Below are positions 17,378 to 25,878 of a stretch of 64,000 nt of DNA, piece by piece. Positions within the stretch are counted from its first letter, which is position 1, and each line of letters begins with the position of its first letter. Position numbers and translations under genes: made by a program. The DNA lies in NCBI RefSeq assembly GCF_027359925.1, contig NZ_CP114767.1, forward strand, positions 4,204,501 to 4,268,500. Direction: 5' to 3'. The stretch is from Hymenobacter canadensis. Lineage in GTDB: Bacteria; Bacteroidota; Bacteroidia; Cytophagales; Hymenobacteraceae. A model generated the notes under the pieces. That model was not told where the DNA came from. It saw only the letters and a list, made by a program, of their open reading frames with translations, and made no database searches.

Positions 17378-19690
17378 ATGATTCGTTTGCTACGCACGCT
17401 AGGTTTCGGTACGATGCTATTTGCCGGGCTGCTGGCCGCGCCGGCCGCCGGGCAGGCCCAGAGCGTAGGCTACGGCGACTGGCAGCTGCACCTGCCCACC
17501 AGCAGCTCGCGGGTGCTGGCCGACACCGGCCCGCGCATCTACGTGGCCGCCGAAAACGCCTTCTACTACTTCGATAAGGAAACCAGCACCACCGCTCTGC
17601 TTTCGCGCCGCGACGGACTCAACGGCGTGGGCGTGCAAACCCTGGCCTACGACTCGGTGAGCCAGCAGCTGCTGGTGGCCTACCGCGACGCCAACCTCGA
17701 CCTGCTCAGCCCCGACGGTGGCCGGGTGCGCAACGTCAGCGACATCCAGCGCAAGCAGCTGTCAGGCGCCAAAACCGTCAACCACATTCACTTCAACGGC
17801 CCCCGGGCCTACTTGGCCTGCGACTTCGGCCTGCTGGTGCTGGACATGAACCGGCTGGAAGTGCGCGACACCTACGCCAACATCGGGCCGCTGGGCGTGG
17901 CCGTGAAGGTGTACGCCAGCACCACCGTGGGCGGCTTCGTGTTTGCGGCCACCGATAAGGGCCTACTGCGCGCCAGCCTGAGCGCCAATCTCGCCGACTT
18001 CCGCTCCTGGAACCTCGACGTGCCCGCGCCCGACGGCACGTTCCGCACGCTGGTCACGCACAACGGGCAGGTGCTGGCCGGCCGCAACTTCGGGGGGCTG
18101 CTGCGCTACCGCTCCGGCACCACCTGGGAGCCGGTGGCCACCGTCTACGCCGACCAGTACCGCAGCCTCACCTCGTCGCGGGCCGGTTTGCTTATCACTG
18201 ATGGCCGCCAAGTGTCGCTGATGAATACGGCCACCAATGCCCTCACGGTGCTGCGCAATGCGGCCGTGCCGGCTCCCATAAATGCCCTGCGCAGCCGCGA
18301 CGGCGCCATTTACGTGGCCGACGAGCAGCGCGGCCTGCTCCGCACTACCGACCGCACTACCTTCGAGCAGTTTATGCCGAATGCGCCGCAGAGCAAGGAG
18401 GCCTTCGGGCTGCTGGCCGATGCGCGCCAGAATACCGTAGACGTGTTTTCGGGCGGCTTCAATACGGCTTCCTATGTGCAGAGCGAGCAGTTTCAGGGCT
18501 TCTACGAGTTCAAAGAAGGCCGCTGGACCAACATTACCAAGGAAGCCTACCCCAACCGCGCCGACTACCCCAACCTTAAGGACCTGACCCGCGGTGCCCG
18601 TACGCCCGACGGTACGCTCTACATCGGGAGCTACGGCGACGGGCTGCTGCGCTGGAAAGGCCCCGGCGACTTCAAGCAGTACACGCCCGCCAACAGCCCG
18701 CTGGTTAATGATATTCCCGGCGCGCCCTACACCCGCGTCACCGACGTGGCCGTGTCGGCCGAGGGCAACGTGTGGGTGGCCTCGCGCCACACGCTGCAGC
18801 GCGGCCGCTCTGGTTTGCATGTGCTGAACCCTGCCACCGATACCTGGCGCTCCGCACCGTTCTATCCCGGCTTCGACAATCTCGATCGGCTGGTATTGGA
18901 TGATTTCGGGGCGGTGTGGGTGACGCAGGCCCGCAAGGACGGCACCGGCCTGATGGCCTACGACGACGTGAACAAAGGCGTGCCCGTGTATTTCACGCAG
19001 GGCAACGGCCTGCCGTCCAACATCGTGTTTGCGCTGGCCAAGGACCGCCGCGGCGCCATCTGGGCCACCACCGACAAAGGCGTGGCCCTCATCGACGACC
19101 CCAGTTCGGCGTTTTCCACCCCCAATCCGGTCTTCACCACGCCGTTCCTGAACGGTTTCCCGACCCTGATTGAGGAAGTGGTGCGCTCCATTGCCATCGA
19201 CGGAGCCAACCGCAAGTGGTTCGGTACCGACCGCGGCCTGTGGCTGTTCGACGAAAACGCCACCAAGATGCTGCTGCACTTCACCACCGAAAACAGCCCG
19301 CTGCCCAGCAATCAGATAACGGATGTGGCTGTGAACGACAAAACCGGCGAGGTCTTCGTGGCGACGCCGGGCGGCGTGGTGTCGTACCGCGGCTCGGCTA
19401 CCATCACGGAAGGCGCGCCCAAGGACTGCGCCAGGGTGTCGCCGAATCCGGTGCGCACCAACTTCACGGGCGAAGTGGGCGTGTCGGGGCTGGCCAACAA
19501 CGGCATCGTCAAAATCACGGACGTGACGGGCAAGCTCGTCTACCAGACCACCGCCACCGGCGGTACCGTCATCTGGAACCTGGCCGACTACAACGGCCGC
19601 AAGGTGCAGTCGGGCGTGTACCTGGTGCTGTCGTCGGATGCCGACGGCAAGAACGGCTGCGTGAGCAAGATTGCCGTAGTGGAGCAGTAG
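17378..19690 (+). CDS. porZ: type IX secretion system protein PorZ-like
   Basis: A 770-residue exported protein. A signal peptide (about 1-28, ending AAGQAQS) is followed by two beta-propeller regions built from repeats such as GTLYIGSYGDGLLRWKG, GNVWVASRH and GAIWATTDKGVALI, and a C-terminal T9SS sorting domain (from about 685: VSPNPVRTNF ... GKLVYQTTATGG ... SGVYLVL ... SKIAVVEQ). This three-part plan is that of PorZ, a surface component of the type IX attachment complex. A TATTCTTG element lies just before the ATG at 17378. It precedes recO. PorZ is preferred over a generic two-propeller Reg_prop protein because of the N-terminal GYGDWQLHLP block. Confidence 0.82.
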   Translation: MIRLLRTLGFGTMLFAGLLAAPAAGQAQSVGYGDWQLHLPTSSSRVLADTGPRIYVAAENAFYYFDKETSTTALLSRRDGLNGVGVQTLAYDSVSQQLLVAYRDANLDLLSPDGGRVRNVSDIQRKQLSGAKTVNHIHFNGPRAYLACDFGLLVLDMNRLEVRDTYANIGPLGVAVKVYASTTVGGFVFAATDKGLLRASLSANLADFRSWNLDVPAPDGTFRTLVTHNGQVLAGRNFGGLLRYRSGTTWEPVATVYADQYRSLTSSRAGLLITDGRQVSLMNTATNALTVLRNAAVPAPINALRSRDGAIYVADEQRGLLRTTDRTTFEQFMPNAPQSKEAFGLLADARQNTVDVFSGGFNTASYVQSEQFQGFYEFKEGRWTNITKEAYPNRADYPNLKDLTRGARTPDGTLYIGSYGDGLLRWKGPGDFKQYTPANSPLVNDIPGAPYTRVTDVAVSAEGNVWVASRHTLQRGRSGLHVLNPATDTWRSAPFYPGFDNLDRLVLDDFGAVWVTQARKDGTGLMAYDDVNKGVPVYFTQGNGLPSNIVFALAKDRRGAIWATTDKGVALIDDPSSAFSTPNPVFTTPFLNGFPTLIEEVVRSIAIDGANRKWFGTDRGLWLFDENATKMLLHFTTENSPLPSNQITDVAVNDKTGEVFVATPGGVVSYRGSATITEGAPKDCARVSPNPVRTNFTGEVGVSGLANNGIVKITDVTGKLVYQTTATGGTVIWNLADYNGRKVQSGVYLVLSSDADGKNGCVSKIAVVEQ

Positions 19691-19711
19691 GACAAGTAAA
19701 AATTGAGAAGG

Positions 19712-19797
19712 CCGTCATGCAGAGCGGAGCGAAGCATCTCGCCAGGGTGGTAGAATTACTACGCTGGCGAGATGCTTCGCTCCGCTCTGCATGACGG
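19712..19797. repeat. GTCAT-family inverted repeat (porZ-recO)
   Basis: 34-base exact arms 19712-19745 and 19764-19797 of subtype GTCATGCAGAGCGGAGCG; begins 22 bases after the porZ stop. Confidence 0.95.
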
Positions 19798-19827
19798 TTA
19801 ATACGTACATCATCAACCCATCTGGCC

Positions 19828-20544
19828 ATGCTCATCAAAACCCGCGGCATCGTTCTGAGCTACATCAAGTACCGCGAAACCAGCATTATTGCGCGGGTAT
19901 ATACCGAGCGGCTGGGGGTGCAGAGCTACGTGGTGAACGGGGTGCGCAAAGCCAAGCCGCCCGGCCGGATTGCGCTGTTTCAGCCGCTCACGCAGCTGGA
20001 ACTGGTGGCCTACACCTCGCGCACTGGCGGCCTCACGCGCCTCTCCGAGTTCCGCTGCGCCGAGCCCTACCGCAACTTGCCCTACGACGTGCAGAAGAGC
20101 AGCGTGGCGCTGGTGCTTTCCGAAATCCTGAGCCACACGGTGAAGGAAGAAGAGGAAAACGAGCCGCTGTTCCAGTTTCTGCACGACAGCCTGCTGGCCT
20201 TCGATCAGCAGGAGAGCGGCACCGAGAACTTCACGCTCACGTTTCTGCTGCAGCTGGCCCATTACTTGGGCTTCGGGGCCGAGCGGGGCGAGGAAATCAC
20301 GACGCAGGTAGCCTTCGCGGCGACCTTGCACACCAACCAGAGCGGCGGCCCTGCCGTGCTGCGCCTGCAGGAATTCGACCATTATTTTGACGAGCTGCTA
20401 CGTGACCCCGCGCACGCCGCCGTTCCCAACGGCCGTATCCGCCGCGAGCTGCTGGCCGTGCTTATCCGCTACTATCAGCTCCACGTCGAGCACCTGGGCG
20501 AGGTTCGCTCCCTGGCCATTCTGTCGGAAGTGCTGGCGGAGTGA
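19828..20544 (+). CDS. recO: DNA repair protein RecO
   Basis: A 238-residue RecO, which loads RecA onto SSB-coated single-stranded DNA in the RecFOR pathway and anneals complementary strands. The N-terminal OB-fold starts with MLIKTRGIVLSYIKYRETS; the helical C-terminal domain includes LQEFDHYFDELL and YYQLHVEHLGEVRS. The zinc Cys cluster of some RecO proteins is not seen, as is usual in this phylum. A GTCAT-type hairpin lies on each side. Confidence 0.92.
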   Translation: MLIKTRGIVLSYIKYRETSIIARVYTERLGVQSYVVNGVRKAKPPGRIALFQPLTQLELVAYTSRTGGLTRLSEFRCAEPYRNLPYDVQKSSVALVLSEILSHTVKEEEENEPLFQFLHDSLLAFDQQESGTENFTLTFLLQLAHYLGFGAERGEEITTQVAFAATLHTNQSGGPAVLRLQEFDHYFDELLRDPAHAAVPNGRIRRELLAVLIRYYQLHVEHLGEVRSLAILSEVLAE

Positions 20545-20558
20545 GGTTGTTGGAATAC

Positions 20559-20657
20559 CTGTCATCCTGAGCTTGCAAAGGACCTTGTGACGTCAGAACG
20601 GAAACGTTCGGTAGTAAACCAGACGTGATAAGCTCCTTCGCAAGCTCAGGATGACAG
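20559..20657. repeat. GTCAT-family inverted repeat (recO end), diverged arms
   Basis: 35-base arms 20559-20593 and 20623-20657 match with several mismatches (subtype GTCATCCTGAGCTTGC). It lies between convergent genes, 15 bases after the recO stop. Confidence 0.88.
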
Positions 20658-20664
20658 ATATTCA

Positions 20665-21618
20665 TTACTTCTTATCCACCAGCTCCACGTCGAAGCGCAG
20701 GATGGAGTGGGGTGGGATGTCGGGGCCGGCGCCGCGGGAGCCGTAGGCCTGGGCTGAGGGGATGAGCAGGATGGCTTTGCTGCCTTTGGGCAGCAGCGGA
20801 ATAGCTTGGTCCCAGCCCGGAATCACCTGGCCTACGCCAATCGGAAACTCGATGGGCTGGCCGCCGTTCTTCTCCGACGAGTCGAAGACCTTGCCGCTGA
20901 GCAGGGCGCCTTTGTAGAGCACCGACACGGTCTGGCCTTTCAGGGGTTTAGCGCCGGTGCCGGGCTTGGTGATGACGTAGTGCGTGCCGCCAGGCGTTTT
21001 CAGCAGCACCAGCTTGTTGCGTGCGGCGTAGGCCTGGATGGCGGCAATGTCCTTGGTGAGGCGCTGGCTGGCTTCGGCGGCTTCCTTTTTCTTGGCTTCT
21101 TCGGCCAGTCGGATCTGCTCGGCGCGGGCTTGTTCGGCCGTCAGAACCTTGTTGGCCTTCACCAGCAGCACCAGCACGTTGCCGCCGGCGCGCACGGGCG
21201 GCGGAACCGGCTGCCGGAACGACTTGCGAAACACCGAATCGGCCTGAAACCGGAATGTGGCCGAGTCGCCGGGCTGCAGCAGGGCAACGGCCTCCTCGAT
21301 TCCGCCCTTGATTTTCACCTCGGGCAGCGGCAGCAGCAGGGCCGTGCGCAGCTGCTTTCGAGAGCTGAACAGCACCGAATCTTTGCCGGTCCGGTACTGC
21401 ATGTGCGCCGACAGCACCTTGCCGATGCGGCGGGCGTAGGCCGTGTCGCCGGCCGCCACCACGTCGGTGCGGAGCGTGTAGCGGCCGTTTTGCAGGCGGT
21501 AGATGCGGTATTCGATGCCTGAAGGCGTGCGCCCGAACGGTGCAGGCGTGCCTTGCTGGGGCGTGGCCGCCACCAGGCCCGGCAGTAGGAGCAGCAAACA
21601 ATAAATCAAACGAACCAT
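20665..21618 (-). CDS. exported FKBP-type peptidyl-prolyl isomerase (long form)
   Basis: A 317-residue protein. The ATG at 21618 gives a signal peptide (MVRLIYCLLLLLPGLVAA); the frame is open further upstream through a palindromic repeat, which is rejected. An N-terminal domain of about 180 residues with a charged helical part (about 165-195, Ala/Glu/Lys-rich) precedes an FKBP domain (about 210-317: GQTVSVLYKGALLSGKVFDS, GVGQVIPGWDQAIPLL, AYGSRGAG, LRFDVELVDKK). Such enzymes catalyse prolyl cis-trans isomerisation during folding in the periplasm. It is the last of four tandem FKBP genes and is closely similar in plan to the one at 22848. Confidence 0.9.
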   Translation of the reverse strand: MVRLIYCLLLLLPGLVAATPQQGTPAPFGRTPSGIEYRIYRLQNGRYTLRTDVVAAGDTAYARRIGKVLSAHMQYRTGKDSVLFSSRKQLRTALLLPLPEVKIKGGIEEAVALLQPGDSATFRFQADSVFRKSFRQPVPPPVRAGGNVLVLLVKANKVLTAEQARAEQIRLAEEAKKKEAAEASQRLTKDIAAIQAYAARNKLVLLKTPGGTHYVITKPGTGAKPLKGQTVSVLYKGALLSGKVFDSSEKNGGQPIEFPIGVGQVIPGWDQAIPLLPKGSKAILLIPSAQAYGSRGAGPDIPPHSILRFDVELVDKK

Positions 21619-21644
21619 AGTCACGAGGAAAGAGAAGAAATGTG

Positions 21645-21712
21645 GCACGGACTTCAGTCCGTAGCCCGGCAGTACTGCGGCACTGGTTCGGGCTACGGAC
21701 TGAAGTTCGTGC
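21645..21712. repeat. REP-like inverted repeat, arms GCACGGACTTCAGTCC
   Basis: 23-base arms 21645-21667 and 21690-21712 with one mismatch lie in the short space between two FKBP genes. The half-element GGACTTCAGTCC is itself palindromic. Confidence 0.9.
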
Positions 21713-21719
21713 TGCAGCA

Positions 21720-22190
21720 CTATCTGGCCGGCAGCAGCTCAATATCGAACCGCAAGTCGGTATCGGGCGGAATCAGGTAGCGGGAATCGTCGTCGGGATG
21801 GCGGACGCCCTGGGAGCCGTAGGCGAGGCGGGCCGGAATCCAGGCCCGCACGCGGCTGCCGGGCGGCAGCAGACCCAGCAGCTCGTCCCAGCCCCGGATA
21901 ACCTCGCCGCGCCCCACGCGCAGGCGCAAGGGCTTGGCGGGAGCCAGCGTGCTGTCGAATATCCGGCCATCGGGCAGAAAGCCTTGGTAGTACACGGCTA
22001 CGCGGGTGGAGGGCGCGCCGCTGCCGGGCTGCAGCACTACGTAGCGCACGCCGCCGGTAGTGGCGAGGCTGTTGGCGGGCGGGGTGGCAAGGCTGGAAAG
22101 CGAATCGGCGGTAGCCGGGCCCGTCTGGGCCCACGCTACCGCCGAAAACAGCCAGCAACTCAGCAGCAGAATGCTTCGAATTGGGCGCAT
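21720..22190 (-). CDS. exported FKBP-type peptidyl-prolyl isomerase (short form)
   Basis: A 156-residue protein with a signal peptide (about 1-22, ending AVAWAQ) and one FKBP domain: VAVYYQGFLPDGRIFDST, RGEVIRGWDELLGLLPPGS, ARLAYGSQG and LRFDIELL. The insertion HPDDDSRYLI before the final strand is unusual. It lies 14 bases from the next FKBP gene upstream, so the two are probably co-transcribed. Confidence 0.88.
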   Translation of the reverse strand: MRPIRSILLLSCWLFSAVAWAQTGPATADSLSSLATPPANSLATTGGVRYVVLQPGSGAPSTRVAVYYQGFLPDGRIFDSTLAPAKPLRLRVGRGEVIRGWDELLGLLPPGSRVRAWIPARLAYGSQGVRHPDDDSRYLIPPDTDLRFDIELLPAR

Positions 22191-22204
22191 ATCAAAAGGA
22201 AATA

Positions 22205-22786
22205 CTACCGAACTTCCAGCACCTCCATGTCGAAGAGCAGCGGCTCATCACCGGGAATGGTGCCGCGGCCCGTCTGGCCATAGGCTAAGTACGAAGGAAT
22301 CAACATCAGCTTCCGGTCGCCTTTGCGCATTTTCAGCAGGCCCTGGTCCCAGCCCTTGATTACCTGGCCGGCGCCTACCGTCACGCTGAAGCAGCCGCAG
22401 GGTACGCGCTGATCGGTGGAGTTGTCGAAAACAGTCGTCTCGTTGGTTTCGCGCAGGAAGCGGCCGATGTACTTGATGTCTACCTGCTTGCCGTTGGTAA
22501 TAAGGGCATTGGTGACCGGGCCGTCACTCAGCTTTACCAGATACAGACCGTTGTTGTCGGCGTCGCTGAGGCGGGTGTACTGGTTCACGCCGTCGCCGGC
22601 CGTGATGCCTTTGCGCGTCAGGTACGCCTGAATCACGGCATCATCCTTCACCTTGAACTCGTTCTGGCGGTCTTCCTGCTCCTGGGCGAAATCCGTACTG
22701 TCGCAGCCCGAAAGGGCTGGGGCGGCTACGGCCAGCAACAGGGCTGCCACGCGCACCAGCACCGAGTTTTTGAATCCGAGTTTCAT
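22205..22786 (-). CDS. FKBP-type peptidyl-prolyl isomerase lipoprotein
   Basis: A 193-residue protein from the ATG at 22786 (a TTG at 22798 is an alternative). A lipoprotein signal ends in the lipobox LSGC at about residue 27. An FKBP-like domain follows: VDIKYIGRFLRETNETTVFDN, GAGQVIKGWDQGLLKMRKGD, YLAYGQTGRG and LLFDMEVLEV. The insert DQRVPCGCFSV carries two Cys and departs from the usual fold. It is the second gene of the FKBP run, expected in the periplasm tethered to a membrane. Confidence 0.87.
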   Translation of the reverse strand: MKLGFKNSVLVRVAALLLAVAAPALSGCDSTDFAQEQEDRQNEFKVKDDAVIQAYLTRKGITAGDGVNQYTRLSDADNNGLYLVKLSDGPVTNALITNGKQVDIKYIGRFLRETNETTVFDNSTDQRVPCGCFSVTVGAGQVIKGWDQGLLKMRKGDRKLMLIPSYLAYGQTGRGTIPGDEPLLFDMEVLEVR

Positions 22787-22847
22787 ATGCGTACGCAACT
22801 AAAAAAGGGTAAAAAGCCGCGGCCGAAGCCAGCCGCGGCCGGAAACT

Positions 22848-23834
22848 TTACTTCACGTCCACCAACTCCACGTCGAAGCGAAGGGGCGCGTCGGCGGGGA
22901 TGTCGGCACCGGCGCCGCGCTGGCCATAGGCCAACGACGACGGAATCAGCAGCGTGGCTTTGCTGCCTTTGGCCAGCAGCGGAATAGCTTTGTCCCAGCC
23001 CGGAATCACCTGGCCTACGCCAATCGGGAAGTCAATCGGCTTGTTGCCCATTTTCTCCGACGAGTCGAACACTTTGCCATCCAGCAGCGAGCCTTTGTAG
23101 AGCACCGAAACCGTCTGGCCGGCTTTCGGCTTGGGGCCGGTGCCGGGCTTGGTTACCATGTAGTACACGCCCGAAGCGTCTTTCTGCATGGTGAGGTTGT
23201 TTTTCTTCACGTATTCCTGCAGAATCGCGTCGTCCTTCTTCAACTGCTCTTCTGCGTGGGCAGCCATTTTCTGCTGCTGCTCCATCATCATTTTCTGCTG
23301 GTCGGCCTGGGCTTCATCTTTAGTCTGCAGCTTCTGGGCCTTCACGAACATGGTCATGTAGACTGGCTCCGTGCTAGCCTTGCCGTCTTTGCCCGGCATC
23401 GGCTTCATGAACACCGGCACCGGCTGGCGGAAGCTCTTGGCGAAGATGGTGTCCACGTTGAAGCGGAACACGCCTGAGTCGCCGGGCTGCAGCAACGACA
23501 GCGCCTCTTCCAGGCCGCCTTTCACTTTCAGCTCCTGCAGCTCAATGCGCATCGGAATGCCCTGCTGCTTGCGCGAGTTGAACAGCACCGAGTCCTTGTA
23601 CGAACGATATTCTACGTCCAGGGCCAGGATTTTGCCCAGGCGGTCCTTGTAGGTAGCGTCGCCATCGGGGCCGATTTCGCGGGCCGAATATTTCGTGCCG
23701 CCGTCGTTTTTGAAGAGCTTGTACTCGATGCCCGTTTTGGTCTTGGCAAAGTCGCCGCCGCCTTTGTTGCAGGAAGCCAGGCCCAGGATGCCGGCCGCCA
23801 GGGCCAGGCTCAGAATGTTGCGATGCAATTGCAT
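22848..23834 (-). CDS. FKBP-type peptidyl-prolyl isomerase lipoprotein (long form)
   Basis: A 328-residue protein from the ATG at 23834. The lipobox LASC lies near residue 22 (MQLHRNILSLALAAGILGLA then SC). An N-terminal domain contains KYKD-type blocks shared with the 20665 gene (KDSVLFNSRKQQ; LQPGDSGVFRF; FAKSFRQPVP), then a Met/Gln/Lys-rich helix, then a C-terminal FKBP domain (GQTVSVLYKGSLLDGKVFDS; GVGQVIPGWDKAIPLL; YGQRGAGADIP). The two long forms are clearly paralogues. The order ndk, nrnA, FKBP genes recalls the gldI neighbourhood of gliding Bacteroidota, so a GldI-like role is possible (inference). Confidence 0.9.
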   Translation of the reverse strand: MQLHRNILSLALAAGILGLASCNKGGGDFAKTKTGIEYKLFKNDGGTKYSAREIGPDGDATYKDRLGKILALDVEYRSYKDSVLFNSRKQQGIPMRIELQELKVKGGLEEALSLLQPGDSGVFRFNVDTIFAKSFRQPVPVFMKPMPGKDGKASTEPVYMTMFVKAQKLQTKDEAQADQQKMMMEQQQKMAAHAEEQLKKDDAILQEYVKKNNLTMQKDASGVYYMVTKPGTGPKPKAGQTVSVLYKGSLLDGKVFDSSEKMGNKPIDFPIGVGQVIPGWDKAIPLLAKGSKATLLIPSSLAYGQRGAGADIPADAPLRFDVELVDVK

Positions 23835-23871
23835 GAAGCAGAGAAGGGGTGAAGAGGAAATTTCAGGCAAG

Positions 23872-24915
23872 TTACGCGGAAGGCGGCGCAACTGCCAGCG
23901 GGGCCGTCACCAGTCGGTTTTGGTATTGAGGCAATAACCCGAGGAAACGTTGCACGGTGGGCTCCAGTCGCTCGTAACTGATGCCGCCAGCGGCGTTGTG
24001 GTGGCCGCCGCCCTGGAAATGGTCGCGCGAGAAGCTGCTCACCGAGAAGTCGCCCACGGAGCGGAATGAAATCTTGATGGCCTGCCCGCGGTCAATCATC
24101 ACCGCCGCAAACACGATGCCCTCGATGCTGAGCGCAAAGTTGACGAGGCCCTCGGTGTCGCCGGTTTTGGAGTCGTACTCCTTGAGCTCGGCCTGGGTGA
24201 TGGCAATGTAGGCCGTGTTGTACTCGCGCAGCACTGTGAGCTTGTCCTTCAGCACGAAGCCCAGGAAGCGCAACCGCTGCTCGGAGTGCGAGTCGTAGAT
24301 GCGGCGGTGCACGTCGGAGAGGTTGATGCCGGCGTTGAGCAGTTCGGCAATGATCAGGTGCACGTTGCGCGAGGTGCTGGGGTGCCGGAACGAGCCCGTA
24401 TCGGTCATGATGCCCGCGTACAGGCACTCGCCGATGCCCTTGTCGATCAGGTCCTGGTCGCCCAAGTCGCGGATCACCTCAAACACCAGCTCGGCCGTGG
24501 CGGCGGCGCTGGAGTTGGAGTAGTCGAGGTCGGCAAAGGCCTCGGGCTCCTGGTGGTGGTCGATGAGCACCTTGGTGCCGGGGGCGTGGCGGATGTACTC
24601 GCCCATCTCGTTGATGCGGCCCAGGCAGGAAAAGTCCAGGCAGAACAGCACCTCGGCGGCGTTGATGATGTCGCGCACCTGGGCATCGTTTTCGCGGCGC
24701 TCATACACCACTACTTCCTCGTTGCCGGGCATCCAGGCCAGGAAGTTGGGGTAGTCGGAAGGCGTCACAACCGTCACGGAATGACCTTTTTTACGCAGGT
24801 AGCCCGCCAGCCCCAGCGACGAGCCCAGGGCATCGGCGTCGGGCTTGTGGTGGGTGGTGATGAAGACCTGCCGGGGCTGCGACAGCAACTCCTTTAACTC
24901 AGATATTGTGGACAT
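23872..24915 (-). CDS. nrnA: DHH-family phosphoesterase, NrnA-like oligoribonuclease/pAp phosphatase
   Basis: A 347-residue DHH/DHHA1 protein. The DHH domain motifs are THHKPDADALGSS (about 21-33, metal ligands His and Asp), CLDFSCLGR and VLIDHHQEP; the DHHA1 domain ends with GGGHHNAAGGIS. NrnA degrades short RNA oligomers and dephosphorylates 3'-phosphoadenosine 5'-phosphate; the length matches. It lies immediately before the FKBP run on the same strand (37 bases to the next start). Confidence 0.9.
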   Translation of the reverse strand: MSTISELKELLSQPRQVFITTHHKPDADALGSSLGLAGYLRKKGHSVTVVTPSDYPNFLAWMPGNEEVVVYERRENDAQVRDIINAAEVLFCLDFSCLGRINEMGEYIRHAPGTKVLIDHHQEPEAFADLDYSNSSAAATAELVFEVIRDLGDQDLIDKGIGECLYAGIMTDTGSFRHPSTSRNVHLIIAELLNAGINLSDVHRRIYDSHSEQRLRFLGFVLKDKLTVLREYNTAYIAITQAELKEYDSKTGDTEGLVNFALSIEGIVFAAVMIDRGQAIKISFRSVGDFSVSSFSRDHFQGGGHHNAAGGISYERLEPTVQRFLGLLPQYQNRLVTAPLAVAPPSA

Positions 24916-25286
24916 TGCCTACGGGGTAGGTGACTGAATTTCGGTGGTTTAGGCCGCGTACAAAGGCGGCAAAAGTCGGAAATAATCCGGGTTCCAACAA
25001 CACGCCCCCGGGTTTAGTGCGCCGAAGGTCGGAGGAAATAAGCGCAACTGCCGCAATCGGTGGGTGGCGCGCCGGCCAAATAGCGCGGCTGCGTCCGGCA
25101 CGGTGGTTTTTGGGCGGGTTGAAGAAGGCCGGAAATGCCGCGCCCGGCGCCCCGATTATTTTTCGGGGCCGAGCACATTTCGGCGCCGGCCACATTATTG
25201 CGGGCAAATCCCGCTACTTTTGTGGCCGCAAACGCTTTGGCGCTTTGCTGAACGCAATTTTCTTCACCCCTAACGATAAAGACCCA
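24916..25286. other. nrnA-ndk divergent intergenic region
   Basis: This 371-base gap has no convincing gene. It contains a small hairpin GCCCCGA/TCGGGGC (25149-25169) and, at its right end, a nested palindrome that overlaps the ndk -7 element (25188-25227). Confidence 0.5.
25188..25227 (+). promoter_or_regulatory. ndk promoter inside a nested palindrome
   Basis: TACTTTTG at 25215-25222 is an exact -7 element, 64 bases before the ndk ATG. It lies in a palindrome with outer arms GGCCACA (25188-25194) and TGTGGCC (25221-25227) and inner arms GCGGG/CCCGC (25200-25214), both centred near 25207. This could be an operator. Confidence 0.5.
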
Positions 25287-25706
25287 ATGGCTACGAACCG
25301 CACGTTCACCATGATTAAGCCCGATGCCACCCAGGACAACCACATCGGTGGCATCCTGAGCATGATTGAGGAAGGCGGCTTCCGCATCGTGGCACTGAAA
25401 AAAGTGCTGCTGACGGCTGAGCGCGCCGGCAAATTCTACGAAGTTCACAACGAGCGCCCCTTCTACAACGACCTGGTGTCGTACATGTCGTCGGGCCCCA
25501 TCGTGGCTGCTATCCTGGAGAAGGACAACGCCGTGGCTGACTTCCGCACCCTGATTGGCGCTACCAACCCGGCCCAAGCCGCCGAAGGTACCATCCGGAA
25601 GAAGTACGCCAAGAGCATCGAAGCCAACGCCGTACACGGTTCCGACTCCGACGAAAACGCCCAGATCGAAGGCGACTTTTACTTCGCAGCCGACGAGCAG
25701 TTCTAA
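25287..25706 (+). CDS. ndk: nucleoside diphosphate kinase
   Basis: A 139-residue NDK, which transfers the gamma phosphate of ATP to NDPs through a phosphohistidine. The N-terminal motif is [11 protein letters not shown]; the catalytic His is residue 117 in NAVHGSDS. Length and end are standard. The frame is open upstream to 24930, but the ATG at 25287 is where homology begins and lies after the promoter. A strong bidirectional terminator follows. Confidence 0.97.
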   Translation: MATNRTFTMIKPDATQDNHIGGILSMIEEGGFRIVALKKVLLTAERAGKFYEVHNERPFYNDLVSYMSSGPIVAAILEKDNAVADFRTLIGATNPAQAAEGTIRKKYAKSIEANAVHGSDSDENAQIEGDFYFAADEQF

Positions 25707-25710
25707 GGAT

Positions 25711-25747
25711 CACGGATTAGCACGGATTTAAGCGGATTTCACGGATT
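25711..25747. repeat. tandem CACGGATT motif (four copies)
   Basis: CACGGATT at 25711 and 25721, AGCGGATT at 25731 and CACGGATT at 25740 are spaced 9-10 bases apart, right after the ndk stop. Confidence 0.75.
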
Positions 25748-25780
25748 TTGTGAACAGCGTTTCGTGCTAATGCCGAAAAT

Positions 25781-25825
25781 CAACAAAAAACCCGCCCTGC
25801 ATTGCGCAGGGCGGGTTTTTTGTTG
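25781..25825. terminator. bidirectional intrinsic terminator (ndk / MFS gene)
   Basis: A perfect stem with arms CAACAAAAAACCCGCCCTGC and its complement around ATTGC has A/T runs on both sides, serving both convergent genes. Confidence 0.95.
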
Positions 25826-25878
25826 TACTGAAAACAGACTGTTTTTATGCTCTTTTAATGCTAAGTGAGCAGCTCCGG

